DNA from: Polydactylus sextarius
Lineage: Eukaryota; Chordata; Actinopteri; Polynemidae
Direction: 5' to 3'
NCBI GenBank assembly: GCA_016801845.1
Contig: CM028924.1
Span: 5,974,501 to 6,038,500, forward strand
Length of the DNA: 64,000 bases
Part shown: in pieces, positions 1 to 12,610 of the stretch
How the letters are laid out: every line of letters begins with the position of its first letter
How positions within the stretch are numbered: position 1 is the stretch's first letter
Program-made: the position numbers and the translations under genes
Notes under the pieces: model-generated
Database searches by the model: none
Told to the model about the DNA's origin: nothing
What the model saw: only the letters and a program-made list of their open reading frames with translations

Positions 1-3000
1 CCACCCCCATTTCAAACTAGGTGTTGTTTTGATGTGTTTATAGGTATTGTTTTGTTTATTGTTATGTTCATTGTTTGTGCTTCTTGTTGTTGGCTGTACT
101 GATTGTGTGACTGTTGTATGTGAGTATGTTATTTTGGTCTGGTTTGAAATAAATTAGGGAAAATATATACATAGAACTCAATGCACTCAGTTTCCATTAT
201 TTCTTTATCTAAGACCATACCTATTTCTGCTGTTTGTGCTATGTGAGGTAAAAGAATCACATTAAGAGTATACTCTCTGATTCAGTATTTGTTTGACCAG
301 TGATCCATAGAAGAGCATCTCCCTGCACTCTGCTGCGGTCCAACAGCTCTAAAGGCTGTAATAAAAAGGCTTTAGCCACAGTCAGTGTGAGGGAGGAAGA
401 GACAAACCACTGAAAGAGTCCTGAACAGAAAAGACAGTAACACCAAAGATGGCAGTTTTATATTAAAATGTCAAATGTGTAGATGCAATGACATGTTTTA
501 AAACCTCACTTTCTACACAAATCATCAAACATATAAGTGTTATCATGTTTATTTGTTGACACCAACACCAACAACCACAAAATGCTAGTGTCTAAAACAC
601 TCACAAACCCGTGGACCAATCCAGTTTTATTCCACCAATGAACACTGATAACACTGTGATCATTTTTTTTTTACATAAAATAAGAGTTGTTGCCATGATA
701 AATATCGAAACTGTCTCTTTGCATTTTACAAACTATGTGGTGTTCCCTGACCTCCTGGATCACATTTCATTTTCTTTCTGAGTTGTCAGTGTTCTGAGCT
801 GCTGAAGGCAGAGAACAGAGAGTGACGAGGTGTAATGTGGTTTTCTCACAGGCTGAAAGTGTCTCCTAGAAGACGTTCTGGGAAGATTGCTTCCCTCACT
901 TACTTATTATTTGTAATGTTATAATGTTATTTAACTGAAAATGACAGAAAAGTTCTGTCAAGGGAGAATCTCAGGGGGAAGGAGGTGTCACTACTAGATT
1001 ATTATTTTCAGAAAGTTGCAGAAATTGTTAGATTTGCTTCTAATTTTCATTTTGCCTTACTTTTCTAATTTTGCTCACTGGATTGTTTTGTTTTGGATAA
1101 TATCTTTATGTTACTTTATTAAGGAACCAAAAGTCCTCCTGTCTGAAAGCCAGCTGTGTTACCATCACAACAAAACTGGACTCTAGTAACAGACCCAGAT
1201 GTTCAGAACTTACTCGGTAGTCCCTATTTTCCATTCCTCACTGCTGTCACCTAGAACATAGTTGTGTTTTGGTCTGAACCCACCGTAAGGGTCAACAGAC
1301 ACACCAAAAGCCCAGTTTTATTGTTTTTAAACCAGTGCAGTATCATCAGCATAGATTAACATGTTAGTGTGCAGATATTTGATAAGTAGCCTCAACTGCA
1401 GTTGAGGCTGATAAGACAATTCATAGTCTGATGATCATGGTCCAGATGGTGGACCACCGTGGTTTCACCAAACAACCCAACAACCAACACTGTCATCCTT
1501 CACCACCATGGCTACAGATCTACAAGATATATTTCTGTTGTTGTCTCTTAACATCTTCAGAACAGCTTGTGCTGTACTCCTTTCTGAAGACTTGAGTTTA
1601 AATTATACACTTCATACAGCTGTAGCTCCTTAGCCACAGCAGCTGTATTTATCATTTGCATGATCAGTGTTCATCACAATTTTAGATGTTTTCCAGCTGT
1701 AGTATTGTATTGCACTGTATTGTAACCTGTGGCTTTCCCTAGTGTCTCTCTGCCTGGAGCACTGGAACTGTCAACCTTGAAGCCAGGAAGCTTAAACGGT
1801 GGAGCTGTGTTTTACCCATGCAGACTGGTATCCTCGCTGCTTCTCTTCTGTATAAATGTTAAACAGTTTACTTCTGAATCCTCTTGATATTTAACAAGTC
1901 TCCCTGCTGTTCTGTGATGTGTCGCAGCAGAAAAGGCTGCTAGGAAGCAGGGAGGAGGGGAGGGGCAGGTTTATTTTTGTCTTGCACATGGAGATAAACA
2001 ACAAATATTGCCTTCAACACAACATCAGACCTCAGGAAACATGTGCAATTAGTTAGTTAATCAGTTACTGTGCAACTTGGCAGCAGTAATATGTGAATGC
2101 TGATGCTTTGAGAAAGAGACCGTGCTTCTTTTAATAATCTCATCTGACAACTTTATCTTTTTTTTCTGGGTCTCATCAGCTGCCTCGGGCAAGAAAAGAG
2201 TGTAAGAGGAGACAAAGCCATGTTGGTCTCTGTTATGTCACAGCTCTGACAAGGTGAAAATAAAAATGTGATTTCTTAAACAATGTTTTTTATTGTAATC
2301 ATGTAATTGAATGATTACTTATGTCATTATCTCTTTTGTTTATATATATGACTGTTAACATATCTGATGCATTTCCTCTGATGTGTTGCAGCTGTAACCT
2401 GTGTTGTGATCTACATAATCTGCTTTCTGTGTTGTGTTTACAGACATGATAAAAGTCCTGCCTGTTTTATTTGGATTTTCATACACAGGTAAAGTGCTCA
2501 GATTGTTTCTGTTGTATTCTGTTCATGGAGCAGCAGTGAACTGGGTGACTCATCCTGCTGTGGCTACTCAACAGGACAACACAACATGACCATGGATTTA
2601 TGTCCTGCTCTATAAATGGTCACATATCAGAATTAGTACCCTGGAGTGTTTTAATGGCTGCCTCACAAAACCGTATAATAAATGTCAGGCTCTCTGTTCC
2701 TCTTTTCATCCCTCAGCAGCAAACACTCCGCCTCTTGTAAGCCCTGTCAGGCTGCCAGCCTGCTGCAAGGCTATTTTCACATATCAATGATGAATGTTAT
2801 GCTGTTTTCATCATTTCAGGGAAAAAGGTGACAATTTGATGAGAGCTATTGTATATGTCTGCCCCGGTGAGCCAAAAATGCCCCAGAGAGAGTCAGCCCT
2901 GATGCGGTGTCACAGCTCATATTTCTCATGAAAAGCATGTATCACGCCTATTTCCAGACACACACACACACTCCAGGGGAGACAGAAATGAAGATGACGT

Positions 3001-4224
3001 CAAACCCTACCCTGTAAACACATTGACAACCTCACCCTCTCTCTCCCGTCGCTACACTGTGGCTGAGTTAAGGAGCAGAGTTATTGGCTGTCAGTTCTGC
3101 TGGTGATGAATAAGGGACACTTCATGGAGGATGGAAGGGGTGTGGAAGTGAAGAGCACTTATATGTGCAGATGTGACTAAAAACATATACTGTTTGATTT
3201 ATTCATGTCAAAATTACGCACATACACACACACACACACACACACATGGATGGATGACTGCTGGGTTTGTTCAGTATCAATCAAACCTGATCAAACCATA
3301 TCCAGTCTTGAGGATTTTTTTTTTTTTTTACTTTAATTCATAGGCTGAAAAAAAAGTGTGAGTTGCCCCTTTAAGACTGACTTGGTCCCTAATGACAGCG
3401 TGTCCTCTCTGATTGAATGTAATGGCTGTGGGATATAACACCTTTGGAAAGCAGAGTGTTTCCACTGACAGTGCAGTATCACAATGTGTCCATGAAGCTG
3501 ATTTCTGTCCATCCTACAATGGAAATTCAAGGAATTAATTGAACAGAATCCCAGCACAAAATTCTAGAATTTTCAGCTGTATCAAAAAGTTTTGTCAGCA
3601 GGTGGCGCTGCTGAGTCCATGGATCTGATGAAATGTAAACTCCTTATCCATGCTGTCTTAAAAATGTAATATTAAAGCTCGACATTTCTATAATTTTTCA
3701 TCGGAAAAGTATATAAAAAATGAATGACCTGGACCGAAAGTAAACATTGCCTGCCACTTTCTGTGCTGATAAGAGTTTAACACCCTTCATCATGAAAAGC
3801 ATGACCCTGAGCAGTTGCACCAGATGAGGCCAGAGGGGAAAGTTGCCAGTAAGATGCTTGTCATGTAACCTGAGAGAAACCTTTTTGTTTTTTTAGTGGA
3901 TGTGCAGTGAAAATGGAGGATGGAATTGAGTTGTAATTGGTTTCTGTTTACCAGCAATCTTGCCACAGCCACAGCCACAAGCAATTAGCCAGACAGCTCG
4001 GGCCTTATCACAACAAAACTGGTGTGTGTGTCGTGTGATGAGTCATGGGTGTAATTGGCTGAGGGGGACATGTGATTAAAATCAGCTCTTTTGTGCTGGA
4101 TTTTTCTGGTCTTCTGCTCCTGAAAAAGGTTGTATGATGTGTTAGAAAGGTTGACTACCATTGTGTCAGTTCAACACACAAAACTCATTTCATTTATAAA
4201 TCAACCTTAATAAATCAGTCAAAC

Positions 4225-4403
<179 letters not shown>

Positions 4404-4630
4404 GGTTCTGTTTCTAAATGCTCAGTGTTAGAAATATGTCACCATTCACCATTGCTTCAATAGGCAGTGAAAAGCATCACAAACACGATGAGCCTCTTTC
4501 TTTTTCTGTGTTCCCACCACTGTGAGAAAGCTGAGAATAAAAAGCTGCTCTGAGTATCAGAGGAGCAGGTCAGTAGAGGATCAGTCGGATTCAGACACAC
4601 AAACAGTCGTTTATGAATGGAATACAAACA

Positions 4631-4817
4631 CACACACGCATACACACACACACACACACACACACCACACACACACGCACACACACAGATCCATACAACA
4701 CAAGATCTGACAGGCGGCCAAAAATAGAGACCACAGTGCGCCTGGCTGACGACGACAGTGCTGTTACACACACACACACGCTCACACACGCGCGCGCGCA
4801 TACACACACACACACCT
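4631..4817. repeat. Interrupted CA microsatellite cluster
   Basis: Two dense (CA)n tracts, about 4631-4687 and 4768-4816, are separated by about 80 bp of non-repetitive sequence. The second carries an alternating CG stretch (CGCGCGCG near 4790), so purine-pyrimidine alternation is continuous. Such tracts can adopt Z-DNA in principle; that is inference only. Confidence 0.9.
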
Positions 4818-5264
4818 CTGCAGTCCTCTGTCACCCCGCCCGTCTCAGGCTTTGGGTGAGTCCACATGTGAGTCATCGCGGACTTTAACTGTCTATGTCC
4901 CTCAGTGTTGCTCCTACAGAACATGCCGTGTCACAGCAGGCAGACAATCATAAACACCATTTATCATTTCTGTTTTACTCTGTGAGTCAGTGAGAAACAG
5001 CTGAATGAATTGAGTTGAAGCAGCTTTGCGCCATATGAAGACTAATGATCTTTACCAACACGTCCTTATGTCTTTGTGTGAGGACATTTGGACGTGATGG
5101 AGCAGAGACAAGACAACGTGTTGATCTGCTGCTGCACCTGCTACAACTCTCCCACTTCACATTCACAGAACCAGTCTGTTTTGTTTGGGTAACTCAAATT
5201 ACCTGCGCGTGCATGAGTGTGTGTGTATGTGTGCATGCGCGCGTGCGTGTGTGTTGCGTATCTC

Positions 5265-5400
5265 CCTCGAGCTCTGACGCACCGAGTCAGGTGGCTCCTC
5301 AAATAGCGTGAGGAGCTGTCCGCGGTCCTGAATCCACATTCACTGCGCGGCAGAGAGATGCTCAGCAGCTCACTTACGACTCTGAACACAGACTAATCAG
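5265..5400 (+). promoter_or_regulatory. scg2: Probable scg2 promoter and 5' non-coding exon 1
   Basis: A splice donor of good consensus (CAG|gtaaga) follows base 5400, and the acceptor ctacag ends at 6426, eight bases before the scg2 start codon. An untranslated first exon with a single 5' UTR intron fits the known structure of vertebrate SCG2 genes. TGACGCA at about 5274-5280 resembles a degenerate cAMP response element, which is the principal promoter site in mammalian SCG2. The transcription start was not located and no clear TATA box was seen; CTCAAATAG near 5297 is only a weak candidate. Confidence 0.5.
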
Positions 5401-5557
5401 GTAAGACTGGTCTTAACTCTATCTGACTCCAGCACATCGTCACATCTGTCTGTTACATCCAACCTGATGCATTGAGCCGCAAATGTTGAGGGGCAGAGGT
5501 TGGTTGCTCATCTTAGAACATGTTACTTTTGGATTGTTTTTCACTTTATAGCTTTTA

Positions 5558-5563
<6 letters not shown>

Positions 5564-5623
<60 letters not shown>

Positions 5624-5624
5624 G
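5564..5624. repeat. (TTG)n-(TTA)n trinucleotide microsatellite
   Basis: About ten TTG/GTT units pass directly into about eleven TTA units within the scg2 5' UTR intron. It is a compound simple repeat with no coding content. Confidence 0.9.
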
Positions 5625-6434
5625 CACGCGCTTTCTGTCACAAGTAACAATAAACTATTGAGAAATTTACGAAAAGGAAAAAAGTGGTGACAAGAAAAAA
5701 AAGACACTAATGGATCATCGTAATGCGTTGTTCTTGATGTCTCCTCATTATGAAGACACTTGCTGTTATTTATTTATCTTTATTTATTTATTTACAAAAA
5801 TCAATATATAGCAATATGAACCATAATATATGACATATATTACCTACCTTACCTTTTTATTTGACACGTGAGCAGTTTGTTTCGACACAGTTGGTTTCGA
5901 CACAACTCTGTTCTTTTTTTGATTCAAATCATGAGAACATCCAATAATAACCGGAGTTCAGGGGGGCGGGGGAGGGGGGGTTTCCTCTCGGTTATAGCAG
6001 CGGAACATCGGTCTCACCGGGTTACCTTGACAACAGGGCAGTGACTCACAGAGAGCAGCAATTTGAAGACTAATGAGATTTACACCGAAGCTGGAAGCTG
6101 CTGCTGATACAGCTGCTGGCAAACAAGCAGCAAATTTCCACTGTGTTTTTATTATTAGTTGTAAGTTTTCATTGTTGTTGTTGTTGTTAACAGTATTTTC
6201 CAGGTCATACATTCAACAGACATGTGAGAATAAAATTTCAGTTCAATTTCCAGATCAGATCTTCAGCTGTGTCACCACCTGTGTGACTTATCAGACCAAA
6301 CATGTACAGTGATGATCAGAGTCGCACACATGGCAGAAATGTCAGCAGGAACTTTTGCGAAGCTGTCAGCTTCACAGTATAAAGGTCAGCGCTGACAGGT
6401 GCATCTCTGTCTTTCTTCCCCTACAGTTGTCGCC

Positions 6435-8252
6435 ATGACGTCGCTCCCAGAGACCTCCCTGAACAGCAAACATGTCCACTTCTGTCTCACCAACCTCGTT
6501 GTCCTCCTCTTCCTCAGCTCCTCCTGTGCTCATGGGGCATCTCTCAGAGATCCCAGCTCTTACTCCCACAGAGGAAACGCCAACCAGGCTCCTGACATCG
6601 ACATGCTCAAAGCCTTGGAGTACATCGAGAGCCTCCGTCACAGAGCAGGCACAGACTCCCAGAAGCAGCACAGCTCTCTCTCTGCAGGATATGACACCAG
6701 CCATGTGGGTGGTGCTGAGCAGCTGCGTGCAATGCTGACACTGGCCTCTGACCCTACGCAAAGCAAAGACGCAGAAGAGGAGAACGAGGAAGCAAGAGAG
6801 GATAAGAGTGAAGAGCTGCTGCAGGCCGTGCTTAATGCTCTCCAGCAAACAGAGAGGGTCTCAAAGCCAGATCCACGCCGCCCCAGCACAAGGGGACGGT
6901 TGTCAGATGATGTACACACCATGCCCGTTGATGTGTATCCCTGGGTGCAACAGGGGCAGTACAAGAGGCTACCACCCATGGTTGAGGATGTGCAAGATGA
7001 CGGGGGTGAGGAAGAGGAAGAAGAGGATGAAGGACCAGACCTGGAGCGTGAGAGTCACTTCAAACGCACCAACGAAAACGTGGAGGAGAAGTACACGCCT
7101 CAGAATCTGGCGACGCTACAGTCTGTGTTTGATGAACTGGACAAATTGACCAGTGTGAAGACCAAACGGCAAGATGAAGACGACAACATGGAGGATGGCG
7201 ATGAGAAAGACGAAGATGATGATGATTTGTTTAACGTCAGGAATGTGGCCTACGATGATCTAGGTGAGGCCGAGTCGCTCGACTGGGCTCCACGACAAGA
7301 GGAAGATGAGGATGAGGAAGAGGAAAGCAACAACAACGATGAAGTCGACCGAGGGCTTGACTACGTTGATGATAATGATGAGGAAGACGATGAGGAAAAT
7401 GAGGAGGAAGATGAAGGTTACCCAGTCAAAAGATCCCAGAACTCAGACAATGTTGCCAAATTGGTGGATTATTACCTCCTTAAAGTGCTGGAGACAAGTG
7501 AGTCAGAGGAGCAGAAACGACAGATTGATGAAGAGGAAGATAAGAAGAGGGCTCACACAGAGTACACAGATGAATTATTCCCACAAACCATCTACAAGTT
7601 CATTCAGATGTCCCAGAAATACCAGATTCCACCTGAAGACATGCTGGATATGCTCCAAACCAGAGAGATGATGAATCAATACAAGAAACAAAAGAATGAC
7701 ATGCTTTCTAGAGCACAGAGCAAACTCTCTCAGATCTCCTCACACAAGACTCACAAGACCCCGGAAGCAGAATTCTATAGCAGACGCCTGCCAGAGGAGC
7801 TAAGAACAGAAGAAATCCTCAACATCCTGGGGTTTGGGGGATTAGAGGATCCAGTTCCTGTTAGGAAGCAGATGCTGTCACGACTTCAGTCTCAGCCCAT
7901 GACGCGGTCACAAGACTTGGGAAAGGACAAGTACGATGACACTGTGGATGAAGATGAACTGACGGCGTACTTAGCAGCTCAGATGCCTGTGAAGTATCTG
8001 AAGCCCGTGTACAGCAAAAGCATCGACAACAAGGCGAGTGTGAAGCGAGGCGGAGCCAGGCTGAGCGGCTCCTTCGAACAGGCAATTCAGGATTATTTTG
8101 ATCAGATGGACTCAGATGAAAAGAGACAGACAGAGGACGGTAACACACAAACGCAGGGCTTTGAAAATGAGGCGGTGATGAAACTGCTGAGCTACCTTAA
8201 CCCAGAAACTGAGGAAAGTGAATCTGATGCTAAAACTGATCCAGGGATATAA
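6435..8252 (+). CDS. scg2: Secretogranin II (chromogranin C), secretoneurin precursor
   Basis: Neuroendocrine granin sorted to the regulated secretory pathway, where it helps form dense-core granules and is cleaved by prohormone convertases into peptides such as secretoneurin. The 605-residue coding sequence lies in one exon. An ATG 36 bp upstream in the same frame (6399) falls before the acceptor at 6426, so 6435 is the start. A hydrophobic segment at about residues 16-34 (FCLTNLVVLLFLSSSCAHG) is the signal peptide. Secretoneurin occupies residues 212-243 (TNENVEEKYTPQ...), between KR at 210-211 and KR at 244-245; its core matches the family closely. A second dibasic-bounded peptide at 539-562 (between KR 537-538 and KR 563-564) corresponds to the manserin region. 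The rest is very rich in Asp/Glu with long acidic runs, as expected for Ca2+-binding granins. Whether this is the teleost a or b copy was not decided. Confidence 0.97.
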   Translation: MTSLPETSLNSKHVHFCLTNLVVLLFLSSSCAHGASLRDPSSYSHRGNANQAPDIDMLKALEYIESLRHRAGTDSQKQHSSLSAGYDTSHVGGAEQLRAMLTLASDPTQSKDAEEENEEAREDKSEELLQAVLNALQQTERVSKPDPRRPSTRGRLSDDVHTMPVDVYPWVQQGQYKRLPPMVEDVQDDGGEEEEEEDEGPDLERESHFKRTNENVEEKYTPQNLATLQSVFDELDKLTSVKTKRQDEDDNMEDGDEKDEDDDDLFNVRNVAYDDLGEAESLDWAPRQEEDEDEEEESNNNDEVDRGLDYVDDNDEEDDEENEEEDEGYPVKRSQNSDNVAKLVDYYLLKVLETSESEEQKRQIDEEEDKKRAHTEYTDELFPQTIYKFIQMSQKYQIPPEDMLDMLQTREMMNQYKKQKNDMLSRAQSKLSQISSHKTHKTPEAEFYSRRLPEELRTEEILNILGFGGLEDPVPVRKQMLSRLQSQPMTRSQDLGKDKYDDTVDEDELTAYLAAQMPVKYLKPVYSKSIDNKASVKRGGARLSGSFEQAIQDYFDQMDSDEKRQTEDGNTQTQGFENEAVMKLLSYLNPETEESESDAKTDPGI

Positions 8253-8610
8253 AAGAGGCTGTAAAAAAACAAACAAACAAACAAACAAAAAACATGTTCT
8301 GCTGAGGGAAGCGCATCAGAATCAGAAAGTATTTCAAAGAATAAAACTATTGTCAAATTTAGTTCTTCTGTCGTTTATTAGCAGAAATATGAGTGTTCAG
8401 ACATATAGTTAGTTGATTTATTTGTTTTTGTTTTTCTGACTATGTTGTTGCGCGGCACTAAACGACCAGTACATGTGACTCACCAGCCGAACATTATAAC
8501 GCACACACGACCTGCATCAGTGTTGGATCCCTTAGATTCACTGTTTATGTGTGAGTGTGTTTTTTTGTAAATCTTTCTTAAATGTGGTCATATGTGACAA
8601 ACCTGAGGTT

Positions 8611-8630
8611 AATAAAGCATTGACTTTATT
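8611..8630. terminator. Back-to-back poly(A) signals for scg2 (+) and ap1s3 (-)
   Basis: AATAAA at 8611-8616 lies 359 bp after the scg2 stop codon on the plus strand. TTTATT at 8625-8630 reads AATAAA on the minus strand, 245 bp past the ap1s3 stop. The two signals face each other eight bases apart, giving a near-palindromic element that could end both convergent transcripts. An earlier AATAAA for scg2 lies near 8339. Usage is inferred from position only. Confidence 0.65.
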
Positions 8631-8874
8631 TTTTCCTTACTGCGTAGTGTTTCTTCATTTGCTCACTGTCCCACAGTTACATACAAAATAATTCAAAACT
8701 GTATTTTCAGTCATAAACCCTGAGATGAACATAACACGAAGCTTATAGAGCATTTACAGATGCAATTATAATTACAGTTTATAAGAGCTGAGTATAAGAA
8801 TGAAGAATCAGTCATAATCAGTATCTAAATAAAGGTATCCATAAACCTCCTGGTTCCAGTCTTCTTGTCTCCGC

Positions 8875-11800
8875 TCAGTAGGCAGGTTTACTCATGTACT
8901 CCTCCATTGTCTGTGATGGCAGAGACATACTTGAGTCATAAAAATAAATTTAAAAAAATAATATATGACATGAATTAAAGGTCTGTGAAAGTGACTATAC
9001 CTCTTGCAACGTGTCAGCGTCCTCCATACATGCACCCACAGCTAGCTTCGAGGGTTCTACGATCTCTCCTCCCATCAGAAACTCGTCTAGGATGAAGTAT
9101 GCTTTCTCAAAGTTAAAAATGATGTCCAGTTCACACACCTGATGGAGGAAGAGAAAACAATACAGCACGTGTTAAAGAGAACATGCCAACTATGAGAGAG
9201 AGATGTTTAGCTGATGTAGCTGCTACTTTAATCCTTTAATCCCTCTGCTTCCTTTTTCCGGAGCAATTAAAAATCATAAACTTAATTCCTGGGCATCACA
9301 GTTCACATGGTAAAAACTCCCATAAAACAGTTACATAAACAATAAATTAGGCTACAGATTCTGAAACTGTGCGTGTCCTCAAAACAAACAGGCTGGAAGT
9401 GGTTTGGAAGCAGAGACATCTCATGGACACCAGAGGGAGTCTGGTACAGAGTGCCTGTGAATACTGGATATTATAAAACCACAGACCTACAGAATTTCAG
9501 ATAAATACATCAGTTCCTCCTCTAAACTCTGTCACAGACATAATATATGGAACTTCTTCATTGTTTGGTTTTTAAGCTCACAACTGTTGTACAATAAAAT
9601 CAGCCACAGCAAACACACAATGGTTTTAACATTAATGTGCCCTGTCAACATGACAAAACACTTTTAAGATTCAAACTTTGACTAACAAATTTTAATCAGT
9701 ACACTCTTGACTCCAGGTAAAGTTTGGTGTAAAGTTTGAAGAAATCCCTAACCTGAGAAATCATGTTCACAAGAATGAGATAGGTGGACAAACTAAGAAC
9801 ATAAAACTAACTAAGAACATAAAAGACAGTATAATAAAATATGGATCATTAATAAAAAAGTAATCACTGATTCACTAATGTTATACACTTAATATTTACA
9901 CAACTACACAGTGTGAACACTTGACATTGATAATATATTTCTGCAGAGTGTTCTGGATCTCTGGGGTCGAATATGCCCCCAAAATTTTCATTTTAGAAGG
10001 CCAACATTAGCATTAACAATGGCTTCTTGACCAGCAGCTTTAGTCATCGGTATATTTATATCTACAAGGCAGGAGATGAGGGCAGCGCTACGAAGAACAG
10101 ACTAGACGCTATGATTCACCATCTACCATCAACATTATGAGACAGGACAGGTCAAAACCTTAAATATAGCAGCCTTATTTCTGGATGACATTACTCTCAT
10201 TAAAGTGTCTCACTCCCTCTGCTTTGACTATTTCTACCTAAACAGGACAAATTATGCCCATTACAATCTGATGGCAAACAAAAAGGTTTAGTGATCTGAC
10301 GTCCGAATCTAATTAGCCAGAATTATTGAAAGCAACACCGCACCTAATTAGACCGAGCCATTCATCTTGCACTTACGTTGCCAAAGTATTTATCCAACAG
10401 CTCCACATATCTGTGCAGCACTTCGAGAGCCAGAAGCTCGTTATCCTGATCCTCCAGACCGGCGCAGAAATACAGACTGGCATACCTGAAATTCAACAGG
10501 ATAAAAGTCAAATGTCACAGCAACAGTTGCTACAATGATATCAAGAAATTAAAAAAAAAAAAACAGGAAATGATAAACTCATCCAGCAGGATGTGTCCAC
10601 ATATGAAGCTGGAAGGAAACTAAATGAATTTAACCACTTAAGATTTAACCATGTGCACTTGCTTCTTTCACTCTAACTGGATACTGCTCTGGATCACATC
10701 ACAGTGTTATAGTTAGTGTTTTATTACAGGGCTGTAGCTGTGAGAGGAGATAAGAGGTCATTAGAGAATATGCTACTATCATTAACATGCTGCTGCTGCC
10801 AGGTAACTAGGTCACTTTGAATTTAACTTGACCTTTGCTCTTTTTTAGCCTTGTTAACACGTTGTTAGGAAGGGTGTGTCTATGGTCTGTGTGTTTTCCA
10901 AGACAGTCAGTGAGGGTCTGTTTCTGCTACGCTGACAAATCCTGACAGAGACACAGATGTGTCCTGTCCTCACCTCTTGTAAACAATCTTCAGGTCCCTC
11001 CACTGGAGGAAGTTGCAGGACCGTGGCTGACGGGGCAGCACTAGCATCATCATGTCCCGGATCACCTTCTTCTTCTCCCGGTCTGTTAACGTTGTGAACC
11101 ATTTTTGCAGTCGCAGCTTCCCCTGCCGACTGAACAGCAACAGGAAGCGTAGCTGAGAGAACAGGGAGTTAAGAGACAGATATGAGCTGCATTAAATGCT
11201 CAGGATCACATGGTGAACATGCATTTACATACAGTGACAGAAGCTCCTCCTGCAGCTGCAGTCAGAGCTGCACCACACAACTACAAACATGAATGAATGA
11301 GCACCACTCACTCCTTTACAACACTCATTTATCACCTTTAGCAGATGTAGGTGTGTTGTAACACAGTAAACACAATTCTTGTGCTGTGCAAAGGGCAGTT
11401 AATGAGAGCTCTTTGCCCTGCGGTGCCGCTGCAGGAAGCAGAGATAAACCAGAGGCTGTGGGGTGAAGACGGTCTGCATGATGACGGCTTGTCAACCACT
11501 GGCTCACACACACTTCTCATAATAACATTACTTCCCCTCAGTCTGGATTACCTGGGTTATGCATTCTTCAAAACATCACTAAAGGAGCTCACAAATTAGT
11601 AAAATTGCATTCATTTTCCTGTGAGACACTGCTCATCTGTCTCTCTGAGCAAAGGCTTGTTTCTTTGTGAAAGACAGTGAATCAGACAAATAATTATCTC
11701 ATGCTGGAATCACATCAAAAGGTCAAATTAATACAAGAGACAGAATAAATAACATTGGTTTCTTTTATTCCACTGACCTCAGACCAGACCATGATCTAAA

Positions 11801-12140
11801 GCCCAAAAGTAACAAGTGAAAGAAAATGAAATTAACTGAGTCAGAGGTAACTTAGAGGTCATTTAAAATATTTAAAATGGTACATTTATGGGATGTAACT
11901 AGCACAATATATTCTTCTTAGCCCAGATTTCCATCACGTTACCTCTTTTGTGCATGTTTTTATTGTTCTTTTATCCTGTAAAACCACGTTGATTGCTGCT
12001 GTTACACTATGTTACCGGTGACTGTAGAAACTGAATTGCCCGTCGGGAATAAGTTTCTTTGTATCTAAATAACTAAAACCATTGTCACACAGTCACACAC
12101 ACAGACGCCTCAGTGCGCAGTCTCAGCACCTACTCACCAT
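8875..12140 (-). CDS. ap1s3: AP-1 complex subunit sigma-3
   Basis: Small sigma subunit of the AP-1 clathrin adaptor, which sorts cargo between trans-Golgi network and endosomes. Coding exons in gene order: 12138-12140 (ATG only), 10974-11152, 10377-10485, 9001-9138 and 8875-8910. All junctions keep frame and give 154 residues, the same as human AP1S3. The N-terminus LRFLLLFSRQGKLRLQKWF is the sigma longin-fold signature; YASLYFCAGLEDQDNELL and VCELDIIFNFEKAYFILDEF are further family blocks. The tail ends TMEEYMSKPAY. The start methionine alone in exon 1, followed directly by GTGAGT, is a structure I recall for sigma-1 genes. The gene is convergent with scg2 and divergent from dhrs12, with about 470 bp between the two start codons. 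A sigma-1 or sigma-2 paralog is the alternative; its position beside scg2 and wdfy1 favours sigma-3. Confidence 0.94.
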
Positions 12141-12339
12141 ATTGTCTGTCCAAGAGTCCCCTCACATTCAAGTCCTGATCCGGAACCCTGGCCCTGACTC
12201 CTACCGTGTGTTACCCTGTCAGAGCTCAGGAGACCCGTTGCTTCACCTCCTCCGAGCTGAGCCGCGCCCCGCTGCGCTCCTGGCGCTGATTGGACGGGAA
12301 TGCGCGCACAGGTGAAGCGGCGTAGTCAGGGAGGCAGAG

Positions 12340-12384
<45 letters not shown>

Positions 12385-12610
12385 TTGATGATGATATGTT
12401 GTTGTTGTTGTACACCATGTCAGCCCAGCTGCCTGTTCAACACAGACTATAGACTACACATTGACAAGTGGACCGATGTGAATGGATCACATCAGATCGC
12501 CGCCTCCTTCCTGCCCACCCGATCCACTGATGTGGATCCACGTGGTCTCGGTACCAGGGTAAAAAAGCGCAGCGGAGAGCTGAACTCAGAGACGCTTCCA
12601 GACCTGCACC
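12141..12610. promoter_or_regulatory. Shared upstream region of ap1s3 and dhrs12
   Basis: The start codons of ap1s3 (minus) and dhrs12 (plus) face away from each other across 470 bp. This interval must hold both 5' ends and is a candidate bidirectional promoter. It is GC-rich on the ap1s3 side (CCGCGCCCCGCTGCGCTCC near 12263) and carries an (AAT)n tract in the middle. No TATA box is certain; TAAAAAA near 12560 is a weak candidate for dhrs12. Confidence 0.5.
12340..12382. repeat. (AAT)n trinucleotide repeat
   Basis: About fourteen perfect AAT units sit in the middle of the interval between the divergent ap1s3 and dhrs12 start codons. Confidence 0.95.

Noticed and set aside
4457..4924. 155-codon minus-strand frame
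   Set aside because: Most of it is translated CA/GT repeat (Cys-Val runs); no similarity and no start context.
6372..6979. Long open frames antisense and out of frame to scg2
   Set aside because: They overlap the single scg2 coding exon and show only its mirrored composition; no domain or splice signals of their own.
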